Shown: piece after piece, positions 17,245 through 25,795 of the stretch
How positions within the stretch are numbered: position 1 is the first letter of the stretch
How the letters are laid out: each line of letters begins with the position of its first letter
From: an uncultured Spirochaetia bacterium
GTDB taxonomy: Bacteria; Spirochaetota; UBA6919
Direction of reading: 5' to 3'
DNA length: 35,385 nucleotides
Assembly (NCBI GenBank): GCA_913053665.1
Contig: CAJXGR010000001.1
Span: 1-35,385, forward strand
Notes under the pieces: model-generated
Seen by the model: only the letters and a program-made list of their open reading frames with translations
Databases searched by the model: none
What the model was told of the DNA's origin: nothing
Translations under genes and position numbers: made by a program

Positions 17245-17312
17245 AGACAGTATCTATTATTGATGCCTTATCCAGTCTTTATTAAGAGAACTATTGGATC
17301 GTTCTCATGGAT

Positions 17313-18425
17313 TCAGTCAAGTAATGGGGCCATTTCTTTTACAAATGAACCATAACGATCCTCCAGGATGGCCTTACGAATATCGTCCATTAAAACCTTG
17401 ATAAAGTGTAAGTTATGCAATGTAGCCAGCTTAAGTCCCAAGAGTTCTCCCGTCTTGAATAAATGGCGTAAATAAGCCCTGGAAAAGGTCTTGCAGGTGT
17501 AACAGCTGCAAGCCTCTTCAATAGGCATAGAACTCAATTGGTTACTCTGATTTCTTAGAATGAGAGAGCCATTCCTTGTGAAGACCGTCGCGTTTCTGGC
17601 CACACGAGTGGGATACACGGAGTCAAACATGTCAATACCCATTTCCACACCGCGTATCAAGTCGGATGGTTTGCCCACACCCATGAGGTAGCGAGGTTTT
17701 TCTTCCGGCAAATAGTCTGTTGAAAAGTCAATGATCTCTCGGGTCAATGTTTTTTCCTCTCCCACACTCACTCCACCAATGGCATAACCCTTGAAGTTCA
17801 TCTCGACAAGACTTTCTATGCTCATCTTTCTCACATCAAAATAGAAATTGCCCTGAGTGATGGCAAACAGTGTTGATCCAGTCTGCCCAAGATGCTCTTC
17901 AAAATAGACTTTCGACTCACCGGCCCATTGAAGAGTGTGGTCATGAGCGGATATAGCTTCTTCTACGGTCACTTTAGGGGCTGTGCACACATCGATGGGC
18001 ATCATGATCTCTGATCCGATGATCCCCTGTATCTCAAGGACTTTTTGGGGAGTGAAGAGATGTTTTGATCCGTCTATATGGGATCTTAAGAGAACTCCTT
18101 CCTTTAGAATCTTTGTGAGTTTGGATAAACTGAATACTTGATAGCCCCCACTGTCTGTGAGGATGTTCCTGTCCCATCTGTTTAGATTATGAAGTCCGCC
18201 AAAGGCTTTTAGAACATCCAATCCAGGACGTAAGTAAAGATGATAGGTGTTAGACAGGATTAAATGATAGCCTAGATCTTTTACTTCGTGAGGAGTTAAG
18301 GTTTTAACCATTCCTAAAGTTCCAACGGGCATGAATACAGGGGTTTCTACTGGACCACGAGGCAATGTGAGGATAGCAGCCCGTTCTTTCCGGTGACTTC
18401 CTTTCTTTATCACTTCAAAGCGCAT
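17313..18425 (-). CDS. tgt: Queuine tRNA-ribosyltransferase (tRNA-guanine transglycosylase)
   Basis: Bacterial Tgt exchanges guanine-34 for preQ1 in tRNAs with GUN anticodons, the key step of queuosine synthesis. All hallmarks are present in 370 residues: DSGGYQ (91-96, general acid/base Asp91), AIGGVSVGEE (215-224), the nucleophile Asp268 in MFDSVYPTR, and the zinc site Cys306, Cys308, Cys311 and His337. Length and motif positions match the E. coli enzyme closely. It starts 7 bases after the lptD stop and is the last gene of the minus-strand block; its own Shine-Dalgarno is poor, so coupling to lptD is likely. Confidence 0.97.
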   Translation of the reverse strand: MRFEVIKKGSHRKERAAILTLPRGPVETPVFMPVGTLGMVKTLTPHEVKDLGYHLILSNTYHLYLRPGLDVLKAFGGLHNLNRWDRNILTDSGGYQVFSLSKLTKILKEGVLLRSHIDGSKHLFTPQKVLEIQGIIGSEIMMPIDVCTAPKVTVEEAISAHDHTLQWAGESKVYFEEHLGQTGSTLFAITQGNFYFDVRKMSIESLVEMNFKGYAIGGVSVGEEKTLTREIIDFSTDYLPEEKPRYLMGVGKPSDLIRGVEMGIDMFDSVYPTRVARNATVFTRNGSLILRNQSNQLSSMPIEEACSCYTCKTFSRAYLRHLFKTGELLGLKLATLHNLHFIKVLMDDIRKAILEDRYGSFVKEMAPLLD

Positions 18426-18432
18426 AACAGAC

Positions 18433-21400
18433 TCATTGTTTTGTAAAAGTACGTTTGATCTTGGGATAACTGAAGGATGGTAAGTCCTTTAGGTGGATTA
18501 CAAAGTAAAGGGTGGGTTCAAAGTAATAAGGTCCGTTTCTAAACTGCCTTACGGTTAGATCCACTGTGAATTCCATTACCCAGTCATGGAGATCATGGCG
18601 AAGGGTAAATGTCATCTTTTCCAGATTGAATAAACTATTTTCGCGTTTCGATAAATCAAAAAAATTAAAGGAGTCCAAAAGATCCCCCAAAACCCCCCTG
18701 GAAGTTTCGCCGTATCGCTGGGCCAAGCCGGACGAATAGAGGTATAGCTGTTTGTTGGAGGAGGTCGCCCGGTATATAAAATTCCAGTCTTTACTAATGT
18801 TAAAATCAATACTAAAAGTTGATGCTATGTTACTCCCTCTGGGATTTTGAAAATCATGGAGCCAGGACACGCTCTGACTCAATGAACTAATGTATATAGG
18901 GCCAAAGAGATGGGTACGACCAATCAGTTTAAAGTTCAGATCCAGTTTATTGGAAATGTCTTTCCCCTCACGTCGGGATCGTGTAAAGCTGTTTGTAGCT
19001 GTGAGAAAATTAAGGGTTTTCGAGAGTATTGTGAAGACAAAATTCCCCTTTTGGCCCTTCAGAACAATATCTTTTGAAGTATTTCCCAATGCGATCTGTT
19101 CCTTGTCCGTTGCGCTGACACGTATATTATCAGTAAAACCCACTGAAAACTTGGTCTTAAAAAAGGTTAGATTCGCGTCAAATCCCATAGTTTCAGACCT
19201 ACCTGTTTCATTCTTAAAGACGAACCCTATTTTTCTAACATTGTCAAAGCGATCTGATTTAGAGTATCGAACACTCCCTCCAAGAATCAGTTCAAGATAT
19301 TTGTAGTCATCAAAAAAGTGAAGCTCTACATTACTGGACAGATTTGTACCCCAGCTCGCATAAGTTAGTTCTGAATCCGTATCCGACTGGATTGTGGTGG
19401 CATTTTTAGTTTCTTGATTCAGATTTTTTATGGTCTCATTCGTAGTGACTTTGAATACCAGAAAGCGATAAGTCAGTGAAAAAGGTGTTGATATGGTAAA
19501 GGTTTCGGTCGTATTAAATATATCAGAGGCTAAAGTATTGGTTAGAGACGTATTATAAGATTTTCGCTCGGAGAAGTCAAAAGACGCCGTATAGGTCAAG
19601 GGCAAACTGATCAGCACATGGTTTTTACGCTTCAGTTTGGGTGGAAGGTATTTATCTTCTCCCACAATGTCCTCAGCGGTCTGCTGATCTTTAGGGTTGA
19701 TGGCTGGTGTATAGGTCCCATTAGACTCAAACTCTTTTAGGAAAGTATCAATCTCTCTTGATTTTGCCTTATCTTCCTTCCTTTTTTGGGATTCTAATTT
19801 GGGTTTGTCTTTACCCAAAATCTGTATGAAATCACTATAAGCCACTCGGACCTGCGGGACAGTAAATACGCTTTTGTAATTCTTGTAAGAGCCGGTCTTA
19901 AAGGGATTGGTGGGAGGATTGGACGCATCGGTATTATCAAGCTGGAGCAAGTAATTAAAATCAGCTGAAAGAGTGACTGTTAGGCCTCCAATTTTATTGG
20001 CTAAACTCAATTTGATCTGCTGTCCCGTGATCGACCCAAAGCCCAGACTGGCTCCCTCTATATCTCGATAGGTGCGGTCTATACCAAATATCTTAAACAG
20101 GTCAAAATTGACCTTACGCCGTCTCTCAAACTGGGATTGAAAAAAAGGCTCCCCTTGATTCTTGAATAAGACCTTGAAAACACTATTAAATCCATTTGAA
20201 GTGAAAAGCCCAAAAGTCCCATCAAAGTTGATTCTCCAGCGGAAATTATTGCTTTCGGGATCAGCGATTCCATCCCGGTCTTGATCAAAATTATTGGTTA
20301 ATATTTTGCTCCCACCAATGTATTCCAGGGATCGATCCAGGGCAAGAGCTGAGTCAATCAGGATTTTATCCACCCCTTTTTTATAGAGGAACTCATAGCC
20401 GAAATAAAAGCCCATTCTTTGATAGTAGTCCGCCTTGAACTTCATTCCCAGCTTATGCTTTCTTATTGAAAACAGAGTCCCACCCTTTGGAATGGACTTG
20501 AGAGACTCTTCAGCTGTCTGTCCTGGTATGTACACAAGCGTGTTGTGAAGAAACCAGTCTATCCCTCTTTCAAAGCCAAATGCCGTTCGTATACCTGTCG
20601 TCACGCTTGATCGGAAGAAGAATGGAGTGTATAAAAGAGGTGTATTCCCTATCATATAGGTGACATCCTCTGCCCATATAAATTCATCCGTGTAAAACCA
20701 GGCTTTACCATAGTTTAGAGAATAATGAGGGTGTTTGATATTATCAGTCGTCATAATTCCATTATAAAAGATAAACTTTGAATCAGAGACCTGGTTCACT
20801 CGCTCTCCCGTAAGATAGAAGGGTCTAGCATAAGCGATTCCTTTGTGGATCAGTGATCGTTTGATTTGGGGGAAAAAGAAGATTTTCACCCCCACCACTC
20901 GATTTCCCTTTTTATCCGTAAGAAGAATATCACCTACCGCAATGGCTTCAATGGGGTCATCATTTTCGTCGATTTTTATGGTGACTGCATCAGCCCTTAA
21001 AGTTTTCCCATTGAACTTTAAGATCACCTTGCCAAATAAGAAAACCCTTCTAAAGCCTTTTTTATCTTTTTTAATTGAAGTAAAAACCCTTTGAGCCTTA
21101 TAAAACAAAAAACCTTTTTTGCTTTTACTGCTCACATCAGGGATTTCATCCCTTCGCCTTCCTGTTGGACTCCTTTTCCCTTTCTTGTCTGAGCTTGGAG
21201 GCAATTTCCCCTCGGATTTGCCTTTGGTAATGAGATTGAGATTTTCTATAAGTAGTTTGATCAGTTCTGATTTGTTTTTACCTTTAGTGGGGAGATTATA
21301 ATCTTTTAGGAATAATCTCAGTGATTTGACATTAAAAGCTTCTAATTCTTCTTCCAGAGCCTCATTATCACTTGTATTCTTTTTAATGGTCTTTTCAATC

Positions 21401-21498
21401 CGCTTTTTATCACCTCTTGCCTTGGAAAGGCTTTGAGAATAAGTATTTATCCCAATGATTAAAGGAATTAATATGAATAATAGAACCTTATTGATCAT
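18433..21498 (-). CDS. lptD: LptD-like LPS-assembly outer-membrane protein with SAP-like segment
   Basis: A 1021-residue outer-membrane protein. A signal peptide (1-22) is followed by a helix and a segment at about 52-88 that matches a SAP (helix-extension-helix) motif: NVKSLRLFLKDYNLPTKGKN then KSELIKLLIENL. Next come a basic linker (90-130), an OstA/LptA-like jellyroll (about 145-225, FGKVILKFNGKTLRADAVTI) and a large C-terminal barrel. PLLYTPFFFRSS (287-298) is the conserved LptD motif at the plug/barrel junction. LptD inserts LPS into the outer leaflet. I find no cysteine in the whole protein, so the disulfides that gate E. coli LptD cannot form. A calcium-type loop, DQDRDGIADPE (405-415), sits in a predicted surface loop. 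The start is ATG 21498 with AGGA upstream. It lies between pyk and tgt in one operon. Confidence 0.85.
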   Translation of the reverse strand: MINKVLLFILIPLIIGINTYSQSLSKARGDKKRIEKTIKKNTSDNEALEEELEAFNVKSLRLFLKDYNLPTKGKNKSELIKLLIENLNLITKGKSEGKLPPSSDKKGKRSPTGRRRDEIPDVSSKSKKGFLFYKAQRVFTSIKKDKKGFRRVFLFGKVILKFNGKTLRADAVTIKIDENDDPIEAIAVGDILLTDKKGNRVVGVKIFFFPQIKRSLIHKGIAYARPFYLTGERVNQVSDSKFIFYNGIMTTDNIKHPHYSLNYGKAWFYTDEFIWAEDVTYMIGNTPLLYTPFFFRSSVTTGIRTAFGFERGIDWFLHNTLVYIPGQTAEESLKSIPKGGTLFSIRKHKLGMKFKADYYQRMGFYFGYEFLYKKGVDKILIDSALALDRSLEYIGGSKILTNNFDQDRDGIADPESNNFRWRINFDGTFGLFTSNGFNSVFKVLFKNQGEPFFQSQFERRRKVNFDLFKIFGIDRTYRDIEGASLGFGSITGQQIKLSLANKIGGLTVTLSADFNYLLQLDNTDASNPPTNPFKTGSYKNYKSVFTVPQVRVAYSDFIQILGKDKPKLESQKRKEDKAKSREIDTFLKEFESNGTYTPAINPKDQQTAEDIVGEDKYLPPKLKRKNHVLISLPLTYTASFDFSERKSYNTSLTNTLASDIFNTTETFTISTPFSLTYRFLVFKVTTNETIKNLNQETKNATTIQSDTDSELTYASWGTNLSSNVELHFFDDYKYLELILGGSVRYSKSDRFDNVRKIGFVFKNETGRSETMGFDANLTFFKTKFSVGFTDNIRVSATDKEQIALGNTSKDIVLKGQKGNFVFTILSKTLNFLTATNSFTRSRREGKDISNKLDLNFKLIGRTHLFGPIYISSLSQSVSWLHDFQNPRGSNIASTFSIDFNISKDWNFIYRATSSNKQLYLYSSGLAQRYGETSRGVLGDLLDSFNFFDLSKRENSLFNLEKMTFTLRHDLHDWVMEFTVDLTVRQFRNGPYYFEPTLYFVIHLKDLPSFSYPKIKRTFTKQ

Positions 21499-21541
21499 TT
21501 ACTAATTATTCCTATCAGCTGGGGAACTATAAACACTTAGG

Positions 21542-22984
21542 CTAAATACGGCAAAAAGAAAGACTTAAAACTTTTAAAGAGTTCATCTTATCTTTAGAAT
21601 CATGATCCTGGGTTTCGGTGATAATCACCAGATCCCTCTTATCATTCATTTCTCTATTTATTATAGAATTACAATAATCCATCCATTGTATTTCATCAGT
21701 CAAATCCTCCGGAATGACTTCTGGAAGCGTTCCCCAGGATAGTTGAACCTGTCTGGCGATCTTTTCCGAAGTGGCCAAGGCAATAATCGGACTGACAGGG
21801 TGATACTTGCTTAACAATCGAATAGCGTGCCCATTCTGGGTCCAGGCAATGATAGCCTTTGCATCCAGATTCCTGGCTATCTCACAAGCCCCCAGAGCAA
21901 TACTCTCTTCAACATCATTGATCTGTTCTATCTTTAGCCCATGACGTCTGCTGTAAAGGACTGGGAACGTACATTCTATCTCATTGGCAATGTCCACCAT
22001 CTTTTGGGCCGCCTCAGCAGGATATTTCCCTACAGCGGTCTCACCCGATAACATAACGGCATCGGTTCCGTCCAGTATAGCATTGGCCACGTCAGAGACT
22101 TCCGCTCGTGTAGGCCTCGCATTATGAATCATGGATTCGAGCATTTGGGTGGCTGTTATCACTGGTTTACCCGCAATATTACATAGACGGATCATCGATT
22201 TCTGAGTGAGAGGAACTTGTTCAGCCGCTATCTCAACCCCTAAATCCCCCCGTGCCACCATCAAACCATCTGCCTCATGAACGATGGCTTCAATGTTCTC
22301 CAGGGCTTCGCGACGCTCAATCTTTGCAATCACCGGTATGGACTTGGACTGCATGCGGATAAGTTCTTTTAATAACTGTATATCGCTGGGTTGCCGGACA
22401 AAGGATAAAGCAAAATAATCCACATCGTGTTCCATGGCAAATAGTGCATTCTTCTTGTCCTCTTCTGTCAGGGCTGGAGCAGAAATATTAACGTTCGGCA
22501 GGTTCATTCCTTTCTTAGACTTTAATGTACCACCATATATCACTTCACATTCTATGTCCCCCTTGTCCTCATCAATAGATTTAACCTGAAAGCTTAGTAA
22601 GCCATCATCAAGGAGGAAACGATCCCCAACATTCACATCCTGAGGGAGAAACGAATAAGTAGTACTCACTTCCTCACGATTTCCTAGAATCGGTCGTGTC
22701 GTAATTCTTAAGAAATCTCCAGCCATCAAATCGATAGATCCTCCTTCAATCTCGCCTATCCGGATTTTAGGCCCCTGAAGGTCTGCCAGAATGGCCACAT
22801 GCAGCTTTTTCCGTTTAGAAATCTCTCTAATACGCTGTATATGAGTTTGATGGCTGGATAGGTCACCGTGGGAAAAATTGAGGCGAAAGCAGTTGACCCC
22901 CACGTCCATCAGCTTTTCGATCATCTCGGCAGTCCCTGAAATCGGTCCTAAAGTGGCTATGATTTTCGTTCTACGTGTATGAAT
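21542..22984 (-). CDS. pyk: Pyruvate kinase, probably started at ATT
   Basis: Pyruvate kinase makes pyruvate and ATP from phosphoenolpyruvate in glycolysis. Seen are LNFSHG, the catalytic-Lys strand PVIAKIERREA, the signature MVARGDLGVEI, TQMLESMI and GTDAVMLSGETAVGKYP, and a normal C-terminal domain. The first ATG (22924) would give 460 residues and lose the first beta-strand. The open frame continues upstream with RRTKIIATLGPISGTAE, the standard N-terminus. The only start in that stretch with a ribosome site is ATT at 22984, six bases after AGGAG (22995-22991). That gives 480 residues, the usual length. No ATG, GTG or TTG is available there. It overlaps the upstream TPR lipoprotein by 28 bases in another frame. 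The enzyme call is certain; the start is well supported but unproved. Confidence 0.93.
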   Translation of the reverse strand: MHTRRTKIIATLGPISGTAEMIEKLMDVGVNCFRLNFSHGDLSSHQTHIQRIREISKRKKLHVAILADLQGPKIRIGEIEGGSIDLMAGDFLRITTRPILGNREEVSTTYSFLPQDVNVGDRFLLDDGLLSFQVKSIDEDKGDIECEVIYGGTLKSKKGMNLPNVNISAPALTEEDKKNALFAMEHDVDYFALSFVRQPSDIQLLKELIRMQSKSIPVIAKIERREALENIEAIVHEADGLMVARGDLGVEIAAEQVPLTQKSMIRLCNIAGKPVITATQMLESMIHNARPTRAEVSDVANAILDGTDAVMLSGETAVGKYPAEAAQKMVDIANEIECTFPVLYSRRHGLKIEQINDVEESIALGACEIARNLDAKAIIAWTQNGHAIRLLSKYHPVSPIIALATSEKIARQVQLSWGTLPEVIPEDLTDEIQWMDYCNSIINREMNDKRDLVIITETQDHDSKDKMNSLKVLSLSFCRI

Positions 22985-24363
22985 CGTGATCTCCTGACTC
23001 GCATGAAATATTTGTTTACTGGGAAAAAAGATTCTATGAAAATCTTGATAGAACCCTTTCCCTCAATTTTATAGATTATCCCGCGAACATCCAACTTCTT
23101 AATGGTCTTTTTTTTATTAGTATCCAATTCATAAAAATCCTTCTCTTTCAGGTAGATGGAAACGTTACCAATTGTATTCGTATGAACAAGATAAGCAAAA
23201 TGATAAAATCTAACAGGCTTTTTCTTATTTTTGGACTTATAGTTTTTCAAGAATAACTCTAACCATCTAGAACGAGAGTTATTCAGGTCATCAGATTTTT
23301 TCCAACTGGTGATTTTCAGGTTTTTCAGATCGACATGTTTCTTCAAGTAACCTGGTAGCACTACATTTTTGGTGTATTCATCGTTTCGAGCCTGTTCCTT
23401 TTTAAAATACCTGATCAGAGCGACAATATCATCATTCTTGAAAGGGTCATTTTTATCATGACCTTTGTCCTCCAGGGATTTCTTTATGGATAGCTCTTTC
23501 TTGGCTTTGCTGTTCGTCTTAGGAACTTTTGGAAGCTTCTTATTGATTATCTGAATATACTCTTTAGCTTTTGCAATGTAAATACCCCTTGGATAGAGGC
23601 TAATCAGTTTCTCAAAGATGCGAAGGGCGTTTCGATAAGCCTTTTGCTCATATTTGGATTGGCCATCTTTGTAGAAACTTTCTTCAAGATGACGATCAGC
23701 TTTGTTCATCCACTGGAATTTAGGGAAATCATATCTTAGCACCAGAAATCCTTCTCTTGCCAGCCAGTATTCTTTCTTATTAAGATGATTTAAAGCTGAG
23801 TGATAAAGGCTTTTTGCCAAATAATCATTGCCTTTAGTTTCCAGTTCATCACTTAGATCAGATTGTTTTTGTAATAATCTCAAAGACTTAATGGCTTCAT
23901 GATAATCATTCTCATTAAAATCCCTCTCACCCAATAGAAAATAAGAACGATTCAATAAGTTCTGTGCCTTGTTTTTGTACGCTCCCTTTGAAAAGGAGGT
24001 TAGCAGATGATCCAGGTACTTGATAGCTTTTTTATAGTGTTTGGATCGATAATTCATGCGACCAGCATGGAATAATGAAGGCTCCAGACGTTGAATCGCC
24101 TCAGTACGAATATTCTTATTAGACCGATCTTTTTTATTGACTACTTTTTTATAGTACAGAACGGCTTTTTCATAGTTTTTACTTTGAAAGAAACGATCCC
24201 CATTGACTAGATCAGGATCAGGCGATTGGCAACGAAAAAAAAGCAAAAGAAAGAGTAACAAATACCCTTTAGAAGAGACAAGTTTGACAGGATAAAAAAA
24301 TCTTTGCATGAAATTCCAAATATAAGGAATAAACTTCATAAACCAGTGTTTATGAAAGTACAT
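22957..24363 (-). CDS. TPR-repeat lipoprotein (BamD-like architecture)
   Basis: A 468-residue protein. After a hydrophobic N-terminus (LLLFLLLFF) comes Cys45 (FFR-C), a loose lipobox with Arg at -1. At least five TPR units follow, for example GDRFFQSKNYEKAVLYYKKV, then AGRMNYRSKHYKKAIKYLDHL, and GERDFNENDYHEAIKSLRLL. The C-terminal third (about 330-468) is a separate basic alpha/beta domain that I do not recognise. The layout resembles periplasm-facing scaffold lipoproteins such as BamD, but the C-terminal domain is different. Start choice is open: ATG 24363 is served by an AAGGAG brought close by a hairpin, while ATG 24309 (MQRFF) gives a signal peptide of more normal length. It has its own promoter and a structured leader. 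Its 3' end overlaps pyk. Confidence 0.75.
   Translation of the reverse strand: MYFHKHWFMKFIPYIWNFMQRFFYPVKLVSSKGYLLLFLLLFFRCQSPDPDLVNGDRFFQSKNYEKAVLYYKKVVNKKDRSNKNIRTEAIQRLEPSLFHAGRMNYRSKHYKKAIKYLDHLLTSFSKGAYKNKAQNLLNRSYFLLGERDFNENDYHEAIKSLRLLQKQSDLSDELETKGNDYLAKSLYHSALNHLNKKEYWLAREGFLVLRYDFPKFQWMNKADRHLEESFYKDGQSKYEQKAYRNALRIFEKLISLYPRGIYIAKAKEYIQIINKKLPKVPKTNSKAKKELSIKKSLEDKGHDKNDPFKNDDIVALIRYFKKEQARNDEYTKNVVLPGYLKKHVDLKNLKITSWKKSDDLNNSRSRWLELFLKNYKSKNKKKPVRFYHFAYLVHTNTIGNVSIYLKEKDFYELDTNKKKTIKKLDVRGIIYKIEGKGSIKIFIESFFPVNKYFMRVRRSRFIHVERKS
22982..22995 (-). promoter_or_regulatory. Ribosome binding site with ATT start of pyk
   Basis: On the minus strand AGGAG (22995-22991), six bases, then ATT (22984-22982) followed by codons for HTRRTKIIATLGP. 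It lies inside the last codons of the upstream lipoprotein gene. ATT starts are rare; the known case is infC, where the rare codon makes translation responsive to IF3. Confidence 0.6.
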
Positions 24364-24390
24364 CAGAAGAAGTTATGTCAACTTCTCCTT
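24363..24390 (-). promoter_or_regulatory. Shine-Dalgarno separated from its ATG by a hairpin
   Basis: On the minus strand AAGGAG (24390-24385) lies 21 bases before ATG 24363, too far for normal use. AGAAGTT (24386-24380) pairs perfectly with AACTTCT (24374-24368) across a 5-base loop. Folding would leave AAGG about four bases from the ATG. A comparable arrangement is known for phage T4 gene 25. Confidence 0.4.
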
Positions 24391-24398
24391 TAAACCAT
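24390..24398 (-). other. Two-codon leader ORF (ATG GTT TAA)
   Basis: ATG (24398-24396), GTT and TAA (24392-24390), with AAGGAG at 24410-24405 six bases upstream. It lies in the leader of the TPR lipoprotein gene and abuts that gene's Shine-Dalgarno. A minimal ORF could tune reinitiation or ribosome loading, or be chance. Confidence 0.3.
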
Positions 24399-24422
24399 AA
24401 ATTTCTCCTTATATATTAGGCA

Positions 24423-24452
24423 GGCTGTGATGGAAACATCACGGCCTTTTTT
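24423..24452 (+). terminator. Strong intrinsic-terminator hairpin, + orientation
   Basis: GGCTGTGATG (24423-24432), a GAAA loop, CATCACGGCC (24437-24446) and T6 (24447-24452). The 10-bp stem has one G-U pair. It is oriented for + strand transcripts although both flanking genes are on the minus strand. On the minus strand the stem has no following T-run and would lie in the leader of the TPR lipoprotein mRNA. Confidence 0.7.
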
Positions 24453-24473
24453 ATCTTTAACATTAATTCACTT

Positions 24474-24502
24474 AGTATAAGCAAAAGCTATAAGAAATGC
24501 AA
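24474..24502 (-). promoter_or_regulatory. Sigma70-type promoter for the TPR lipoprotein-pyk-lptD-tgt block
   Basis: On the minus strand TTGCAT (24502-24497), a 17-base spacer and TATACT (24479-24474). The predicted start near 24467 gives a leader of about 100 bases that contains the strong hairpin, the two-codon ORF and the hairpin-spaced Shine-Dalgarno. It shares the -35 TTGCAT with the promoter at 16085. Confidence 0.6.
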
Positions 24503-24552
24503 GTGTTTTTTTATAAAATCCAGGTTTTTGATAGACCGCAACCCTAAACTCT

Positions 24553-25719
24553 TTACTCAGCCTTCTTTCTTAGAAATGCCGGAATATCCAAATCGCTCTC
24601 ATCATATAAAACAGGAGCATTACTTTTCTTGGCTCTCTTGGCACTAAACTCCGACACCGTCGACCCTTCCCGTGATAAATATGTATTCTCATTATCCTGT
24701 TTGTTGTGAATATTTACAGGGCTCTGAAGAATATCTTTTTTAGGGTTTTTTTCAGACTTTTGGTCACTAAATCCTGTGGCAATGACGGTCACCCGAACCT
24801 CATCGTTTAACGAATTATCAATAATTGTCCCAAAGATGATATTGGCATTTTTATCGCTATTTGCTGTAATGAGAGTGGCAATTTCATCGTATTCGTGGAG
24901 GGAAAAGTCATTTCCACCCGTCACATTGACCAGTACTCCTTTAGCCCCTTCCATGGTAACTCCTTCCAGGAGTGGGTTAGAGATGGCTACACCTGCTGCT
25001 TCTACTGCCTTATGCTCACCTTTGCCCACACCAATACCCATTATAGCATTTCCAGCCTCCCTCATAATTGCTTTAACGTCCGCAAAGTCCACATTGACCA
25101 GTCCAGGGATCGTGATGATATCTGATATTCCCTGAACACCCTGGCGAAGCACGTCATCAGCCAATAGAAAAGCGTCTTTGAAAGAGGTTTTCTTATCCAC
25201 AAAGGATAAAAGATTCTGATTGGGAATAGTTATAAGAGTATCCACAATATTAACAAGTTGGTCAATCCCTTTTTCAGCCTTCTCCATACGCTGCTTCCCT
25301 TCAAAACGAAAGGGCTTGGTCACCACACCCACGACAAGGGCATCGGTCTCTTTGGCAATCTCAGCAATAATCGGAGCGGCTCCTGTTCCCGTACCTCCCC
25401 CCATACCCGTCGTAATGAAGATCATGTCTGATCCTTTCAAGGTCTCAGCAATGTTTTCGCGATCTTCTATAGCGGCCTTCTCCCCAACTTCCGGATTGGC
25501 CCCTGCTCCCAGCCCTCTTGTAAGCTTATTACCAATCTGAATCTTCTTAAGGGCCTTTGATAAGTTTAAAGCCTGAGCGTCTGTATTGGCAACAATAAAC
25601 TCTACGTTTTGTATATTGGAATTGATCATTCGATTCACAGCATTACACCCGCCGCCACCTATACCAATCACCTTTATGACCGTAGGATTTAGTTCATCAT
25701 TAAATATTTCGATACTCAT
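24553..25719 (-). CDS. ftsZ: Cell division protein FtsZ
   Basis: The tubulin-like GTPase that forms the division ring. IGIGGGGCNAVNRMI near the N-terminus, NTDAQAL, the tubulin signature GMGGGTGTGAAP (about 107-118) and the T7-loop region are all present. The C-terminal peptide DLDIPAFLRKKAE is the conserved site that binds FtsA and other partners, after a Ser/Lys/Asn-rich linker (about 315-370). Two ATGs lie in tandem. The second, 25719, is four bases from GGGAGGG (25724-25730), and the first, 25722, is only one base away, so the second is chosen. 388 residues is a normal length. A promoter candidate lies at 25796-25824. Confidence 0.98.
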   Translation of the reverse strand: MSIEIFNDELNPTVIKVIGIGGGGCNAVNRMINSNIQNVEFIVANTDAQALNLSKALKKIQIGNKLTRGLGAGANPEVGEKAAIEDRENIAETLKGSDMIFITTGMGGGTGTGAAPIIAEIAKETDALVVGVVTKPFRFEGKQRMEKAEKGIDQLVNIVDTLITIPNQNLLSFVDKKTSFKDAFLLADDVLRQGVQGISDIITIPGLVNVDFADVKAIMREAGNAIMGIGVGKGEHKAVEAAGVAISNPLLEGVTMEGAKGVLVNVTGGNDFSLHEYDEIATLITANSDKNANIIFGTIIDNSLNDEVRVTVIATGFSDQKSEKNPKKDILQSPVNIHNKQDNENTYLSREGSTVSEFSAKRAKKSNAPVLYDESDLDIPAFLRKKAE

Positions 25720-25795
25720 CATACCCTCCCAATCTGATTTTTATGAATGTTCTTATAAAATATCTCTTATGGATTATGACCTAACCATCAAGTAC

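Noticed and set aside
17242..17306. Short inverted repeats (TAAAGAC/GTCTTTA and GAGAAC/GTTCTC) as terminators
   Set aside because: Loops are long or there is no T-run; possible weak terminators only.
18890..19306. 138-codon + strand frame over lptD
   Set aside because: Antisense to the barrel domain; random-looking composition and no initiation signal.
24776..25540. Long + strand frames over ftsZ
   Set aside because: Antisense shadows of a highly conserved gene; no start signal or protein character.
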